Positions 1 through 8,002 are shown, numbered from the stretch's first letter. The stretch: DNA of 64,000 nucleotides from Saccharothrix sp. NRRL B-16314 (GCF_000716595.1 NZ_JNXC01000001.1:620001-684000); one strand, 5' to 3'. The notes: generated by a model from the letters alone, not told the origin. Numbers and translations: made by a program.

Positions 1-258
1 CGCACCCGCGAGGTCGGCGAGAAGGTCGCCGGCGACCTGGACGACGCGAGCGAGAAGCTGGCCGAGGCGGTCGTCGAGGTCGGCGGTGACGTCGCCGCGG
101 AGGTGCGCGACACCACCCGCAAGGCGGCCGACCGCACCGCGCCGACGCCGCGCAAGCCGGCCGCGGTGACCAAGCCCGTCACCACCAAGGCCACGACGCC
201 CAAGGCCACCGGCACCCGCCCGGCCGCGGCGAAGAAGCCCACCGACACCACCAAGTGA
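1..258 (+). CDS. HbhA-like protein, C-terminal part (5' end outside window)
   Basis: Open reading frame with no start inside the window that ends at a TGA at 256-258 (85 codons visible). The visible part has a charged helical stretch rich in Glu, Asp, Ala and Val, then a Lys/Pro/Ala/Thr tail with several KP, KAT and AKK motifs. That layout is typical of heparin-binding hemagglutinin-like surface proteins, where a coiled coil is followed by a basic Lys/Ala/Pro tail. The next gene, DUF2516, is also the usual neighbour of hbhA in mycobacteria. The assignment rests on composition plus context, because the diagnostic N-terminal coiled coil is not in view. Confidence 0.6.
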   Translation, partial: RTREVGEKVAGDLDDASEKLAEAVVEVGGDVAAEVRDTTRKAADRTAPTPRKPAAVTKPVTTKATTPKATGTRPAAAKKPTDTTK

Positions 259-270
259 CCGGTACCGGCT

Positions 271-296
271 CGGGGCGTCCCACCAGGGGCGCCCCG
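271..296 (+). terminator. Hairpin terminator after the HbhA-like gene
   Basis: An 11-bp stem (CGGGGCGTCCC pairing with GGGGCGCCCCG, one G-U pair) closes a four-base ACCA loop 12 bp after the stop codon. There is no clear U-tract, as is common in high-GC actinomycetes. It separates this gene from the DUF2516 gene, which has its own promoter. Confidence 0.65.
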
Positions 297-326
297 TTCC
301 GCTGTACCGGGGACCTCGAACGCACG

Positions 327-332
327 TAGGCT
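327..332 (+). promoter_or_regulatory. -10 element (TAGGCT) for a leaderless DUF2516 transcript
   Basis: TAGGCT matches the actinobacterial TANNNT -10 and ends 6 nt before the GTG at 339. No ribosome binding site precedes that GTG, so the transcript probably begins at or next to the start codon. Confidence 0.55.
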
Positions 333-338
333 GAACTC

Positions 339-659
339 GTGCTGCCCTCATTCCCGGACTTCAGCCCGCTCTACCTGGACGCCTGGGTCATGTTCGTGGC
401 GTACTACGCCGCCTTGGTCCTGGGCGTCTTCGCGTTCGCGCACGCCCTCTCGCAGCGGGCAGACGCGTACACGGCGGCCGAGCGCATGACGAAGCCCGCC
501 TGGCTGGGCATCACCGGCGGTGGCACGTTCGCCCTGCTGCTGTTCCACCCGTTCTCCGCCGGCGGCATGTTCTGGCTGGCCGGGCTGGTCGCGGTCACGG
601 TGTACGTGGTCGACGTCCGGCCGCGGCTGATCGAGGTCCAGCGCGGCCCCCGGTGGTGA
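339..659 (+). CDS. DUF2516 family membrane protein
   Basis: A 106-residue protein with three hydrophobic segments (about residues 14-37, 53-70 and 75-92) and a short basic C-terminus, matching the DUF2516 family in length and layout. It is an integral membrane protein of unknown function, usually next to hbhA in actinobacteria, as here. The GTG start is supported by the -10 element six bases upstream. Its stop overlaps the start of the following hydrolase by 7 bp, so the two are probably co-transcribed. Confidence 0.75.
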   Translation: MLPSFPDFSPLYLDAWVMFVAYYAALVLGVFAFAHALSQRADAYTAAERMTKPAWLGITGGGTFALLLFHPFSAGGMFWLAGLVAVTVYVVDVRPRLIEVQRGPRW

Positions 660-1315
660 CGTTCCGGAGCTTCGGCTCCGGAACGCCGGTCACGCTCGTC
701 GGACACGGCCTCGGCGCGACACCCGGTGAGGCCCGGCTGCCCACGTCCGGGCTGCCGGGCACGAAAGTCGTGGTCACCCTCCCCTCGCACGGCGACGCCC
801 CCGACGCGCCCGAGGGGTACTGGAGCTACCGGCGGATCGCCGCCGACCTGCGCGGGGTCGCCCGGGAAACCGGTGCGACGCAAGCGATCGGCGTGTCGCT
901 GACCGCCGGCGCGCTGCTCGCCGTGCTGGCCGGTGAACCCGCCGCGTTCGACCGGGTGGCGTTGCTGCTGCCCGCCGTGCTGGACGAGCCGAGGCCGGTG
1001 CTCGACCGCGAGGACGCCATCACCGCCGTCGGCGGCCCGCCCGGTTACCAGGCCGAGCGGCGTCTCGCGTTCGACCGCCTGGACGGTGCGCTGGCGGAGC
1101 TGCCCGGCCAGGTGGCGCTCACCGACCGCGCGGCGTTGGCCCAGGTCACGGCCCCGGTGCTGGTCGTCGGAGCGACCCGTGACCCGCTGCACCCGGAGGA
1201 CGTGGCCAAGCAGGTGGCGGCGGCGTTCCCGAACGGCCGGCTGGAGCTGGTGCCGTCCTGGACGACCCACCGGGCCGAGGTCCGCGGGTGGTTGCTGGAC
1301 TTCCTGCGCGGGTAG
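653..1315 (+). CDS. Alpha/beta hydrolase
   Basis: A 220-residue protein of the alpha/beta hydrolase fold. An early VGHGLG segment resembles the oxyanion-loop HG motif. GVSLTAG in the middle fits the nucleophile elbow with Ser in the G-x-S-x-x-x-G position, and DPLHPED followed by TTHRAE near the end supplies plausible Asp and His. It has no signal peptide and should be cytoplasmic; the substrate cannot be told. The GTG start overlaps the end of the DUF2516 gene, and the DJ-1/PfpI gene begins 4 bp after its stop, suggesting a three-gene operon. Confidence 0.75.
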   Translation: MVTFRSFGSGTPVTLVGHGLGATPGEARLPTSGLPGTKVVVTLPSHGDAPDAPEGYWSYRRIAADLRGVARETGATQAIGVSLTAGALLAVLAGEPAAFDRVALLLPAVLDEPRPVLDREDAITAVGGPPGYQAERRLAFDRLDGALAELPGQVALTDRAALAQVTAPVLVVGATRDPLHPEDVAKQVAAAFPNGRLELVPSWTTHRAEVRGWLLDFLRG

Positions 1316-1318
1316 CCG

Positions 1319-1879
1319 ATGCGCATGGCCGAACAGAAGAAGATCGCATTCCTGGTCGACACGGAGGGCATCGAGCAGGTCGAGCTGACCGATCCCTGGC
1401 AGCACGTGGAGAAGGCCGGTGCGCTGCCGAGGCTGCTCGCGCCCAAACTGGGGCAGGTGCAGGCGTTCGACCACCTGACGCCCGCCGACACGTTCACCGT
1501 GGACGTGCCGTTCGCGCACGCGGACCCGATGGACTACGACGGCGTGGTGATCCCCGGCGGGGTGGCGAACGCCGACTTCCTGCGGATGGACCGCGACGCG
1601 GTGCAGTTCGTGAAGCGGCACGTGGCCGCGGGCAAGCCGGTCGCCTCGATCTGCCACGGGCCGTGGCTGCTGGTGGAGGCGGACGTGGTGCGGGGCAAGA
1701 AGCTCACGTCGTTCCCGAGCCTCGCCACGGACATCCGCAACGCCGGCGGCGAGTGGGAGGACAGCGAGGTGTGCGTGTCCGGCGCCGGCGGTTGGAAGCT
1801 GGTGACCAGCCGCAAACCGGACGACCTGCCGGCGTTCAACCGCGAGGCGTTGAAGGCGTTCGGACTGCAGGGTCTCTGA
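1319..1879 (+). CDS. DJ-1/PfpI family protein (type 1 glutamine amidotransferase fold)
   Basis: A 186-residue protein. SICHGPW near residue 118 carries the nucleophile-elbow Cys followed by His, and VVIPGG precedes it as in PfpI/YhbO proteins. Family members act as proteases, chaperones or glyoxalase/deglycase-type stress proteins; the exact activity cannot be read from sequence. ATG codons at 1319 and 1325 are both possible starts. It is the last gene of the rightward group and faces the MerR-type gene tail to tail. Confidence 0.85.
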   Translation: MRMAEQKKIAFLVDTEGIEQVELTDPWQHVEKAGALPRLLAPKLGQVQAFDHLTPADTFTVDVPFAHADPMDYDGVVIPGGVANADFLRMDRDAVQFVKRHVAAGKPVASICHGPWLLVEADVVRGKKLTSFPSLATDIRNAGGEWEDSEVCVSGAGGWKLVTSRKPDDLPAFNREALKAFGLQGL

Positions 1880-1939
1880 CGGCCTGGAAGGTTCCGACGC
1901 CCGGTCCACGGGGATGTGCACCTCCCCGTGGACACCGCG

Positions 1940-2698
1940 CTAGAGCCTGGCCTGCGCGTAGGCCGCGATGGCGTCGCGGACGTACTCGCCGAAACCCTCG
2001 GCGTGCGCGTCGAACTGCGCCTTGAACTCGGGGGAGTCGACGTACAACCGCCCCAGTCCGGTGTACGACTCCCGGTTCGGCGTCCAGCTCAGGCTCAGCC
2101 ACCGGAAGTGCCGGTCGGTCACGTCCAGCGCCTGCGGCGAGTCCACCGCGACACCGGCGTCGAACAGCTCGGTGTAGGCCTGGTAGATCGCCCGCCACTC
2201 CGCCATGAACCCGTCGGCGTCGGACTTGCTCCAGCCCTGCATCCGGCGCTTGCCCTCGTCGATGTGCTCCTGCGCCTGGTCGCCGTAGCGCTCCACCAGT
2301 TCCGCCTCGTAGCGGGCCTGGCGGTCGGCGTCGAAACCGTCGAACAACTCTTCCATCTTCATGCGATAACCCCCTTCCAGTTCCTCGATCGTCCGGGACA
2401 CGGTCCTGGCCAGCCGCGCCAGCCGCTCCTGCTCCTCGGCCAGCCGCCGCGCGTGGTTGCGCAGCACGGCGACCGCCGGGTGCCGCCCGTCCAGGACCTC
2501 GCCGACGGTGTCGAGGCCGAGACCCAGGTCGCGCAGCAGCAGGATCTGCTGGAGCTTGAGCAGCTGCTCGCGCTCGTAGTACCGGTAGCCGTTGCCGCCG
2601 ATCCACGCCGGTTCGAGCAGGCCGATCGCGTCGTAGTGCCGCAGCGTCCGCGAAGTCACCTTCGACATCCGCGCCACCTGTGCGATGGACCAGGCCAT
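1940..2698 (-). CDS. TipA-like MerR family transcriptional regulator with TipAS domain
   Basis: A 252-residue protein. Residues 3-72 form a MerR winged helix with the SRTLRHYDAIGLL recognition segment, followed by a coiled-coil linker to about residue 110. The C-terminal ~140 residues resemble the TipAS ligand-binding domain (YGDQAQEHIDEGKRRMQGWSKSDAD region, a DRHFRWLS segment, then an AYAQARL end). In Streptomyces, TipAL captures thiopeptide antibiotics and activates its own promoter. The promoter here has the matching MerR layout, so autoregulation is likely. The ligand is unknown, and a methionine at the start of the TipAS part could allow a separate short form. Confidence 0.85.
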   Translation of the reverse strand: MAWSIAQVARMSKVTSRTLRHYDAIGLLEPAWIGGNGYRYYEREQLLKLQQILLLRDLGLGLDTVGEVLDGRHPAVAVLRNHARRLAEEQERLARLARTVSRTIEELEGGYRMKMEELFDGFDADRQARYEAELVERYGDQAQEHIDEGKRRMQGWSKSDADGFMAEWRAIYQAYTELFDAGVAVDSPQALDVTDRHFRWLSLSWTPNRESYTGLGRLYVDSPEFKAQFDAHAEGFGEYVRDAIAAYAQARL

Positions 2699-2724
2699 TC
2701 CCGTGCTCCCTCCCTGTGCCGATT

Positions 2725-2755
2725 ACGCTAGAGGTTGACGCAGCGTCAACGTCAA
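2725..2755 (-). promoter_or_regulatory. MerR-type promoter and operator
   Basis: On the minus strand a TTGACG -35 (2755-2750) and a TAGCGT -10 (2730-2725) are 19 bp apart. The spacer is filled by the palindrome GTTGACGC-T-GCGTCAAC (2750-2734). An over-long 19-bp spacer holding a dyad is the hallmark of promoters that MerR proteins untwist. The site lies directly upstream of the TipA-like gene and close to the start of the divergent YbaK-type gene. Confidence 0.8.
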
Positions 2756-2769
2756 GGCGAGCCGGCAGG

Positions 2770-3318
2770 ATGGTCGGCGTGTGGACGATCGCAGGAACCC
2801 TGACCCCCGTGCCCGCCCTCGACCGGCCGGACCTGGTGGCCGCTCCGGTCGCCGCCGCGCTCCGGGCGATGGCGGACGGCGCGCGGTTCGCGGTCGCGGA
2901 GATCGATCCCGCGCTGGCGGACACGGCCGAGTTCTGCGCGCACTACGGCTCGCCGCTGGCGGCGTCGGCGAACTGCGTCGTCGTCGCGGGCCGGCGCGGG
3001 GACACCGTCCGGTACGCGGCGTGCGTCGTGCTCGCGACCACGCGGGCGGACGTGAACGGTGTCGTCCGGCGTCGGTTGGACGCGCGCAAGGCGTCGTTCG
3101 CGCCGATGGACGACGCGGTGTCGCTCAGCGGCATAGAGTACGGCGGCATCACGCCCGTCGGCCTGCCCGCGGACTGGCCGGTGCTGGTGTCGCCCGAGGT
3201 GGCGGCGGCGCCGGAGCTGGTGATCGGCAGCGGCGTCCGGGGCAGCAAGCTGCTGGTGCCCGGCGAGGTGCTGGCGAAGCTCCCCGGCGCCGAGGTCGTC
3301 GAAGGTCTCGCCCGCTAG
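2770..3318 (+). CDS. YbaK/EbsC-type aminoacyl-tRNA deacylase
   Basis: A 182-residue protein with the YbaK/prolyl-tRNA-editing fold. Signs are a conserved Lys in the DARKASFAP segment, a GGITPVGLP loop and a KLLVPG strand near the C-terminus. Such proteins hydrolyse mischarged tRNAs in trans in the cytoplasm. The tRNA specificity is not clear. The ATG at 2770 is used here. GTG at 2779 is a real alternative, because CAGGAT sits 7 nt before it in the spacing seen for leaderless genes in this window. It is divergent from the TipA-like regulator and may share its control. Confidence 0.8.
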   Translation: MVGVWTIAGTLTPVPALDRPDLVAAPVAAALRAMADGARFAVAEIDPALADTAEFCAHYGSPLAASANCVVVAGRRGDTVRYAACVVLATTRADVNGVVRRRLDARKASFAPMDDAVSLSGIEYGGITPVGLPADWPVLVSPEVAAAPELVIGSGVRGSKLLVPGEVLAKLPGAEVVEGLAR

Positions 3319-3321
3319 GCG

Positions 3322-3837
3322 TCAGCTCGTGGGGTGTCGGCTCGTCAGGTGACCGTCGAGCACCTCGCGCGCCTGGTCGTGCGTGAGGTGCCCGATGAGC
3401 ACGTGCGCGGTGAGCCCGTCGGCCAGTGCCAGCAGCGTGCGTGCCCGGGTCCGGTCGCCCAGGAGCCGGGTGAACATGGCTTCGAGGTCGGCGTAGCTCG
3501 CGCGCAGGACGGGCGCGAGCGCCGGGCTGACGGCGGCCTGCGCGACGAACGCGAGCCACACCCTGGCTTCGGCGCGTTCGGGCAGCGCGATCGCCCGTGC
3601 GGCCTGGGTGGCGCTGTCGCCCGCCCGACCCAGGACGCGCTTGCCCACTTCTTCGAGGGCGAACCGCAGCATCTCGTCCCTGGTGCGGAAACAGCGCTGC
3701 ACCGCGCCCATCGACACGTCGGCGCGCGCCGCGACGTCCCTGAGGGTCACGCCTTCGAGGCCGCGTTCGTCGGCCAGCAGGAACACCGCGTCGGTGATCT
3801 GCCTGCGTCGGGATTCGTATTCGACCTTCTTGGGCAC
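3322..3837 (-). CDS. TetR family transcriptional regulator
   Basis: A 171-residue protein with a typical TetR N-terminal helix-turn-helix (ITDAVFLLADERGLEGVTLR, then the DVSMGAVQRCF recognition region) and a helical ligand-binding C-terminal part. The GTG at 3837 is chosen because a TACTAT -10 hexamer lies 6 nt upstream and the reading frame further upstream runs into the divergent gene. It is slightly short for the family. The divergent amidase is the obvious target, with a perfect inverted repeat between the two genes. Confidence 0.85.
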   Translation of the reverse strand: MPKKVEYESRRRQITDAVFLLADERGLEGVTLRDVAARADVSMGAVQRCFRTRDEMLRFALEEVGKRVLGRAGDSATQAARAIALPERAEARVWLAFVAQAAVSPALAPVLRASYADLEAMFTRLLGDRTRARTLLALADGLTAHVLIGHLTHDQAREVLDGHLTSRHPTS

Positions 3838-3841
3838 CCGT

Positions 3842-3867
3842 GGATAGTATCCGATGCAGTTGCATCG
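3842..3867. promoter_or_regulatory. Divergent TetR/amidase promoter with inverted-repeat operator
   Basis: GGATA-G-TATCC (3842-3852) contains near-symmetric -10 hexamers for both strands: TACTAT on minus (3849-3844) and TAGTAT on plus (3845-3850). Next to it is the inverted repeat CGATGCA-GT-TGCATCG (3852-3867), a good candidate TetR operator. Because this repeat would otherwise be coding, the amidase most likely starts at 3881 and not at the ATG inside the repeat at 3854. Confidence 0.65.
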
Positions 3868-3880
3868 AAACGGGGGCGTC

Positions 3881-5254
3881 ATGTGGGACTGGACGGCGGC
3901 GGAGCAGGCCGCCGCGGTGCGATCGGGCCGGGTCACGGCGGTCGAACTGGTGGAGAGCCACCTGGAGCGGATCGCCGCGGTGAACCCGGTGGTCAACGCG
4001 ATCACGCGGTCGTTGGCCGAGCAGGCGATCGCCGAGGCGGCGGACGTCGACCGCGACGGCGCGCGCGGGCCGTTGGCCGGGGTGCCCTTCACGGTGAAGG
4101 AGAGCATCGCCATCGGCGGCGTGCCGACGACGCACGGAGCGGTGCGGTTCAAGGACTTCGTGACACCGCTGGACGCGCCGCCGGTGGCGCGGCTGCGCGC
4201 GGCGGGCGCCATTCCGATCGGCCACTCGAACATGCCGACCCTCACGTTGGCCGGCATGCACACGCGCAGCGAGCTGTTCGGCGACACGGTCAACCCGTGG
4301 GACCCGGCCGTCACGCCCGGCGGGTCCAGCGGGGGTGACGGGGTGGCGGTGGCGACTGGTATGGCCGGGTTGGGGCTGGGCAACGACTCCGGCGGTTCGG
4401 TGCGGATCCCGGCGGCGTTCTGCGGCGTGGCCGGGTTGAAGCCGACCTACGGGCGGTTCCCGGCCGACCACCGGCTCGGTCCGGACGACCCGCCGCTGGG
4501 CGCGCAGCTGTTCGTGGTGGACGGGCCGCTCGCCCGGACCGTCGGCGACCTGCGGTTGGCGTTCGGTGCGCTGGCGGGCACGTCGCCGCGCGACCCGAGG
4601 GCGGTGCCCGTGCCGCTGACCGGGTCGCCGGTGCCGCGTCGGGTGGCCGTGGTCGCCGATCCCGGCCGCACGGGGGTCGACCCGGTCGTGCGGGCCGCGG
4701 TCGAGGACGCCGCCGGGGTGCTGTCGGACGCCGGGTACGAGGTGGTCGAGGCCGACGTGCCGATGCTGGACGAGGCGCTGTCGGCGTACGGGCACATGCT
4801 GATGACCGAGTTCACGCCGAGCTGGCCGGTGGTGCGCACGCTGCTCGGCGCGGAAGGCCACCGGTACATCGAGCTGTCGATGGCGAAGGCCGAGCCGGTG
4901 GACGTCGCCGAGTACCTGCGGCTCACCGGCGTGCTGCTGGGCGTGAAGCGGGCGTGGGCGGAGTTCCTGGACCGGTTCCCGCTGGTGCTCGGGCCGGTGT
5001 TCACCGCGCGGCCGCCCGAGCCGGGGCTGGAGTCGCGCTCGCGCGCGGGGCACGACCTGGTGACCGGCGCGATGCGGCTGTGCACCGCGACCAGCTTCGC
5101 GGGCCTGCCCGCGGTGGCCGTGCCGACCGGGGTGGTCGACGGGCTGCCGGTCGGCGTCCAGCTGATCGGGCGGTCCTACCGCGAGGACGTGTGCCTGGAC
5201 GCGGCGGAGGTGGTGGAGCGGGTGATCACGCCGCGTACGCCCGCAGGAAGCTGA
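3881..5254 (+). CDS. Amidase signature family enzyme
   Basis: A 457-residue amidase-signature hydrolase. The catalytic Lys is in FTVKESIA (about K73), the cis-Ser lies in GGSSGGDG (about residue 149), and the nucleophile is in DSGGSVR (about S173). The C-terminal FAGLPAVAVPTG segment is also typical. It hydrolyses an amide bond, but the family is too broad to name the substrate. A GGGGG ribosome-binding stretch precedes the ATG at 3881. It is divergent from a TetR gene that probably represses it, and its last 29 bp overlap the convergent LOG-like gene. Confidence 0.85.
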   Translation: MWDWTAAEQAAAVRSGRVTAVELVESHLERIAAVNPVVNAITRSLAEQAIAEAADVDRDGARGPLAGVPFTVKESIAIGGVPTTHGAVRFKDFVTPLDAPPVARLRAAGAIPIGHSNMPTLTLAGMHTRSELFGDTVNPWDPAVTPGGSSGGDGVAVATGMAGLGLGNDSGGSVRIPAAFCGVAGLKPTYGRFPADHRLGPDDPPLGAQLFVVDGPLARTVGDLRLAFGALAGTSPRDPRAVPVPLTGSPVPRRVAVVADPGRTGVDPVVRAAVEDAAGVLSDAGYEVVEADVPMLDEALSAYGHMLMTEFTPSWPVVRTLLGAEGHRYIELSMAKAEPVDVAEYLRLTGVLLGVKRAWAEFLDRFPLVLGPVFTARPPEPGLESRSRAGHDLVTGAMRLCTATSFAGLPAVAVPTGVVDGLPVGVQLIGRSYREDVCLDAAEVVERVITPRTPAGS

Positions 5255-6308
5255 CCGCCTCGTCGACGTCGTCGGTGACGAGGATCCACCGCTCCGCCTC
5301 GCGGCCCTCGGCCAGCTTGCGGACCAGTGGTGCGGCCGGCACCTCGTCCACCCAGAAGTCCTTGCCCAGGAACACCATCGGCGCGGCCGGGCCGACCGAG
5401 CCGTAGTGGTTCTGGCAGTAGTCCTGGAAGACCTCCTGCACGGTGCCCGCGCTGCCCGGCGTGTAGATGATGCCGCCGGTGGCGACGGTGAGCAGGCCCT
5501 CTTCGCGCACCGAGTTGGCGAAGTACTTGGCGTGCAGCTCGCACGCCGGGTTCGGCGGTTCGTGGCCGTAGAACCAGGTCGGGATGCCGATGGTGCGCGG
5601 CTTGCCGGAACCGGACGGGTCGGACGTCGGCAGGTCGGTGGGGCACGCGGCGATCCAGCGGCCGATGGACGCGGCGTCGTCGCCGAACTTCGGCGCGCGG
5701 GCCAAGTCCTTCAGCGTCGGCTCGTCCACGCCGACCCGCACGCCCAGCGGCACGGCCTCCATCACGCCCGGTCCGCCGCCGGTCAGCACGGTGAACCCGG
5801 CGTCGCCGAGCGCCGCGCCCAGCCGCACGGCCCGCCGGTAGCCGTCCGTGTCCCGGCCCAGCGCGTGCCCGCCCATCACCGCGACCGGAGTGCCGAGCAG
5901 CGCGTCCGCCAACGCGTCGGTGATCGCGTGGTCGTGCAGGCGTTCGGCCAGCGCGTGCAGCGGGTCCGGGTTGTGGCCCTGCGCCCGGCTGTGCTGGTAG
6001 ATCAGGGCGTCCGGGGTCTTCGCGTAGGAGACCGGGTCGGCCGGGTCGAACCCGGCGAACAGCTCGGCCGGCGTGTAGAGCCGCGACCGGTACACGTCGT
6101 ACGGCAGGTTCGGGATCGCCGGGAACACCAGCGCACCGGCCGCCGCCGCGCGCCGTTGCCCGACCGGCGAGAGCGTGCAGCCGAGGAACAGCGCGCCGTC
6201 CATCGGCACGCCCAGGTCTTCGTCGCTCAGGTCGAGACCCACGAGCACGGCGTGCTTCAGGTCGCCCGCCGCGCGGACCTGGTCGGGATCGGTGAACTCG
6301 GTGCGCAC
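5226..6308 (-). CDS. LOG-like Rossmann-fold nucleotide-binding protein
   Basis: A 360-residue protein whose C-terminal two thirds resemble the LOG/lysine-decarboxylase-like family. It shows MGGHALGRD at about residue 145, TGGGPGVMEA at about 178, and PGSAGTVQEV at about 308 in place of the usual PGGxGTxxE. Some LOG proteins are cytokinin-activating phosphoribohydrolases. This one has a long extra N-terminal region, and the second motif Gly is replaced by Ser, so the activity is uncertain. The 3' end overlaps the amidase gene on the other strand. The gene stands alone on the minus strand, 62 bp upstream of the purU start. Confidence 0.7.
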   Translation of the reverse strand: MRTEFTDPDQVRAAGDLKHAVLVGLDLSDEDLGVPMDGALFLGCTLSPVGQRRAAAAGALVFPAIPNLPYDVYRSRLYTPAELFAGFDPADPVSYAKTPDALIYQHSRAQGHNPDPLHALAERLHDHAITDALADALLGTPVAVMGGHALGRDTDGYRRAVRLGAALGDAGFTVLTGGGPGVMEAVPLGVRVGVDEPTLKDLARAPKFGDDAASIGRWIAACPTDLPTSDPSGSGKPRTIGIPTWFYGHEPPNPACELHAKYFANSVREEGLLTVATGGIIYTPGSAGTVQEVFQDYCQNHYGSVGPAAPMVFLGKDFWVDEVPAAPLVRKLAEGREAERWILVTDDVDEAVSFLRAYAA

Positions 6309-6370
6309 CGGCGCAGCCTACGACCCGCGCCGGCCGCGCACGGCCGTTTCCGCGGTGCCCGCACGGGCCC

Positions 6371-7252
6371 TCAGAAGATGACGGTCTGGTTCCCGTGCAC
6401 CAGCACCCGGTCTTCGAGGTGCCAGCGCAGACCGCGCGCCAGCACCACCTTCTCGATGTCACGGCCCTTGCGGACCATGTCGCCGACCGAGTCGGCGTGG
6501 TCCACCCGGATCACGTCCTGCTCGATGATCGGGCCCTCGTCGAGGTCCGCCGTCACGTAGTGGCAGGTCGCCCCGATCAGCTTCACGCCACGGCTGTGCG
6601 CCTGGTGGTACGGCCGCGCGCCGACGAACGACGGCAGGAAGCTGTGGTGGATGTTCAGCGCCCGCCCGGCCCAGTCCGCGCACAGCTCCGCGGGCAGGAT
6701 CTGCATGAACCGCGCCAGCACCACCGCGTGCGGCTCGTGCGCGTCGACCAGCTGCCGCAGCTGCGCGAACGCCGCCTGCTTGCCCTCCGGGTCGTTCACC
6801 GGGAACGGCACGTGGTGGAACGGGATGCCGTGCGCGCGGGTGATCCAGGCCATCCCAGCGTGGTTGCCGATGACCGCCGACACGTCCACGTCCAGCTCCT
6901 GCGCCGCCACCCGGCCCAGCAGGTCGTACAGGCAGTGCTTGTCCTTCGACACCAGGATCACCACGCGCTTGCGCTCGGCGGTGTCCGTGACCCGCCAGGA
7001 ACCGGGCAGCGCGCCCAGTTCCCGGGCCACCTCGGTGAACCGGGTCCGCAGCTCGTCCACGCCGAACGGCAGCGAGTCCGCCCGGACCTCCTGGCGGGTG
7101 AAGAACCAGCTGGTGGTCGGGTCGGTGTGGTAGGCCGCTTCGACGATCCACCCGCCGTGCTCCGCCAGGAACGAGGAGATCCTGGCCACGATGCCGGTCC
7201 GGTCACGGCAGCCGAAGGTGATCACGTAGCGGCGTTCAGGCAGGGACACCAC
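6371..7252 (-). CDS. purU: Formyltetrahydrofolate deformylase
   Basis: A 293-residue enzyme that hydrolyses 10-formyl-tetrahydrofolate to formate and tetrahydrofolate, balancing one-carbon pools. An N-terminal ACT-like domain (CRDRTGIVARISSFL, residues 15-29) is followed by a formyltransferase domain carrying the catalytic Asn/His in LNIHHSFLPSF and the Asp in ADLDEGPIIEQ. This domain order and length are specific to PurU. Two GTG codons in tandem open the frame, and TAGATA lies just upstream, so a short or absent leader is likely. It is followed at some distance by the LOG-like gene. Confidence 0.93.
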   Translation of the reverse strand: MVSLPERRYVITFGCRDRTGIVARISSFLAEHGGWIVEAAYHTDPTTSWFFTRQEVRADSLPFGVDELRTRFTEVARELGALPGSWRVTDTAERKRVVILVSKDKHCLYDLLGRVAAQELDVDVSAVIGNHAGMAWITRAHGIPFHHVPFPVNDPEGKQAAFAQLRQLVDAHEPHAVVLARFMQILPAELCADWAGRALNIHHSFLPSFVGARPYHQAHSRGVKLIGATCHYVTADLDEGPIIEQDVIRVDHADSVGDMVRKGRDIEKVVLARGLRWHLEDRVLVHGNQTVIF

Positions 7253-7260
7253 CGAAGTAT

Positions 7261-7995
7261 CTACGGTCGCGGCAGCCCGTCCAGCAGCGACCTGTCACCG
7301 GATGTGATGGCTCCGCTCGGCCGCGCCCACGCCGCCCGGTACAGCGCGTCGGCGGTGCCCGCGACGGTGGCGTCCTCGTCGGTGGCCGAACCGGTGATCG
7401 GGCCGACCTCCGGCGGCTCGCCCGGCGTGAGCCGCACCTCCCAGGCACGACCGGCGTCCGCGGCGTGGAACAGCACCCGGCCGGCCAGTTCGACCGGCTT
7501 GCGCTCGGCGGCGCGCACCATCATCCGGGTCAGGTACTCGTCGACGCCGTCCGCCGCGAACTCCACGTCGAACAGCAGCGACGGCACGTCCGAGCCGTGC
7601 AGGGCGTGCTCGGCGTCCAGCCGGTGGATCGCCGTCTCGTGCGCCTGCCGGCGGGACCAGAAGCCGAAGTCCTCCGCCTCGGAGAACGACCACGCGGGCG
7701 TGTTCGACGGGCTGCCGGCCAGCGTGTCCGCCAGCTCGGCGAACTTCGCCTCCCACCACGGGAGCAGGTCGTCCCAGTCCGCGGGCCGCTCGTCGGCGTG
7801 GGGCCACTCGGCGCCCGGCGCGGTGTGCAGGGCCCGCAACGCCCACGAGTGCACCCGCGCGACGTGGTCGACCAGGTTGCGCACCGTCCACCCCGGGCAC
7901 GTCGGCACCGGCGCGTCCGGCCCGGCGGCCACGGCCGCGTCCCGGAGTGCTGCGTACTGGGTCCTCATCTGCTGCACGAAGTCCGCGTGGTCCAC
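7261..7995 (-). CDS. Maleylpyruvate isomerase-family (DinB-like) mycothiol-dependent enzyme
   Basis: A 244-residue protein with the DinB-like four-helix domain at the N-terminus: PTCPGWTVRNLVDHVARVH, with metal-binding His in the VDHVARVH helix and a second pair in QAHETAIHRLDAEHAL. A C-terminal MDMPI-type domain follows. In actinomycetes these proteins are metal-dependent enzymes that often use mycothiol as cofactor, which fits the mshA gene further along. The substrate is unknown. The GTG start has a TAGGCT -10 exactly 7 nt upstream. Confidence 0.8.
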   Translation of the reverse strand: MDHADFVQQMRTQYAALRDAAVAAGPDAPVPTCPGWTVRNLVDHVARVHSWALRALHTAPGAEWPHADERPADWDDLLPWWEAKFAELADTLAGSPSNTPAWSFSEAEDFGFWSRRQAHETAIHRLDAEHALHGSDVPSLLFDVEFAADGVDEYLTRMMVRAAERKPVELAGRVLFHAADAGRAWEVRLTPGEPPEVGPITGSATDEDATVAGTADALYRAAWARPSGAITSGDRSLLDGLPRP

Positions 7996-8002
7996 TCCAC
8001 AC

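Noticed and set aside
404..1921. 505-codon minus-strand open frame opposite the first three genes
   Set aside because: It has no domain or plausible start signal and is opposite three recognisable proteins.
3854..3880. Amidase start at the ATG at 3854
   Set aside because: That ATG lies inside a perfect inverted repeat likely to be the operator and has no ribosome binding site. The ATG at 3881 has one.
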